NCBI GenBank assembly: GCA_029268325.1
Contig: JAJUGC010000179.1
Coordinates: 1 to 5,446, forward strand
Reading direction: 5' to 3'
DNA: 5,446 nucleotides
Source: Gammaproteobacteria bacterium
GTDB lineage: Bacteria; Pseudomonadota; Gammaproteobacteria; Pseudomonadales; Oleiphilaceae
In this document: positions 5,333 to 5,446 of the stretch, in pieces
Layout of the letters: every line of letters starts with the position of its first letter
How positions within the stretch are numbered: the first letter of the stretch is position 1
The notes under the pieces: model-generated
Told to the model about the DNA's origin: nothing
The model's input: the letters and a program-made list of their open reading frames with translations, nothing else
Database searches by the model: none
Program-made: the position numbers and the translations under genes

Positions 5333-5446
5333 TCAGTGCTCCTGCTTCTTCAGGGACACCAGGCCCAGCCCCAGGATCACCGGCACGGACAGTGCCAGGG
5401 GCCAAAAGGAGCCCGCCAGGTCAGCAAAGCCCAGGGCCTTGGAGAA
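5333..5446 (-). CDS. rbbA: C-terminal end of an RbbA-type ABC transporter ATPase/permease (partial)
   Basis: Only the last 37 residues and TGA are in the window. They read FSKALGFADLAGSFWPLALSVP and end VSLKKQEH. This is the shape of an ABC-2 permease C-terminus: a short amphipathic start, a final membrane helix and a basic LKKQE tail. RbbA proteins (two ATPase domains followed by an ABC-2 permease part) end this way, and their gene normally sits directly before yhhJ. A plain ABC-2 permease is the alternative. The identity rests mainly on the neighbour, since no nucleotide-binding motif is visible here. The TGA is two bases before the yhhJ ATG. Confidence 0.7.
   Translation of the reverse strand, partial: FSKALGFADLAGSFWPLALSVPVILGLGLVSLKKQEH
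5339..5343 (-). promoter_or_regulatory. yhhJ ribosome binding site inside the rbbA end
   Basis: AGGAG on the minus strand, eight bases before ATG 5330, lies within the final codons of the upstream gene. This fixes the yhhJ start and favours translational coupling of the two exporter subunits. Confidence 0.7.

Overview
The window looks like a GC-rich (high 50s % by eye) gammaproteobacterial chromosome segment. The evidence is the gene set: a YcjX-type ATPase, a beta-class glutathione S-transferase, a maltose/galactoside-type O-acetyltransferase, a secreted ATP-dependent DNA ligase of the LigE type, and the RbbA-YhhJ ABC exporter pair. Genus cannot be fixed; a marine or environmental gammaproteobacterium is my inference.

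Layout. Positions 1-1409 (minus) hold an open frame with no stop in the window. Its first ~410 codons are YcjX. Its last ~60 codons are not YcjX but the N-terminal middle of a glyceraldehyde-3-phosphate dehydrogenase, joined in frame at a PGEV motif that both families carry. Positions 1410-1615 are the divergent control region. On the plus strand follow gst (1616-2227) and a maa/lacA-like acetyltransferase (2262-2855), closely spaced and probably cotranscribed. Positions 2856-3286 are a convergent intergenic region packed with G/C-run hairpins of two families. The minus-strand operon follows: rbbA tail (5446-5333), yhhJ (5330-4209), then ligE (4141-3350).

The unexpected biology is at the ligase 3' end. 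The annotated-looking stop (TAA, 3352-3350) is premature. The same frame continues for 20 codons to a second TAA (3289-3287) and encodes the missing C-terminal motif VI segment of the ligase. A second, decayed copy of that same ~60 nt tail lies ~255 bp further on (3094-3036), differing almost only by transitions plus one single-base deletion. Each tail copy is followed closely by a hairpin, of a different family in each case.

How the genes relate: RbbA (ATPase plus membrane part) and YhhJ (ABC-2 permease) would form one export system. gst and the acetyltransferase look like a small detoxification/modification transcription unit. ycjX is a separate divergent unit whose usual 3' end is missing here. 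I see no CRISPR array, tRNA, rRNA, transposase or phage gene, and I do not find a clear new multi-gene system. The strongest second-look items are the YcjX/GAPDH junction and the broken, partly duplicated ligase tail.
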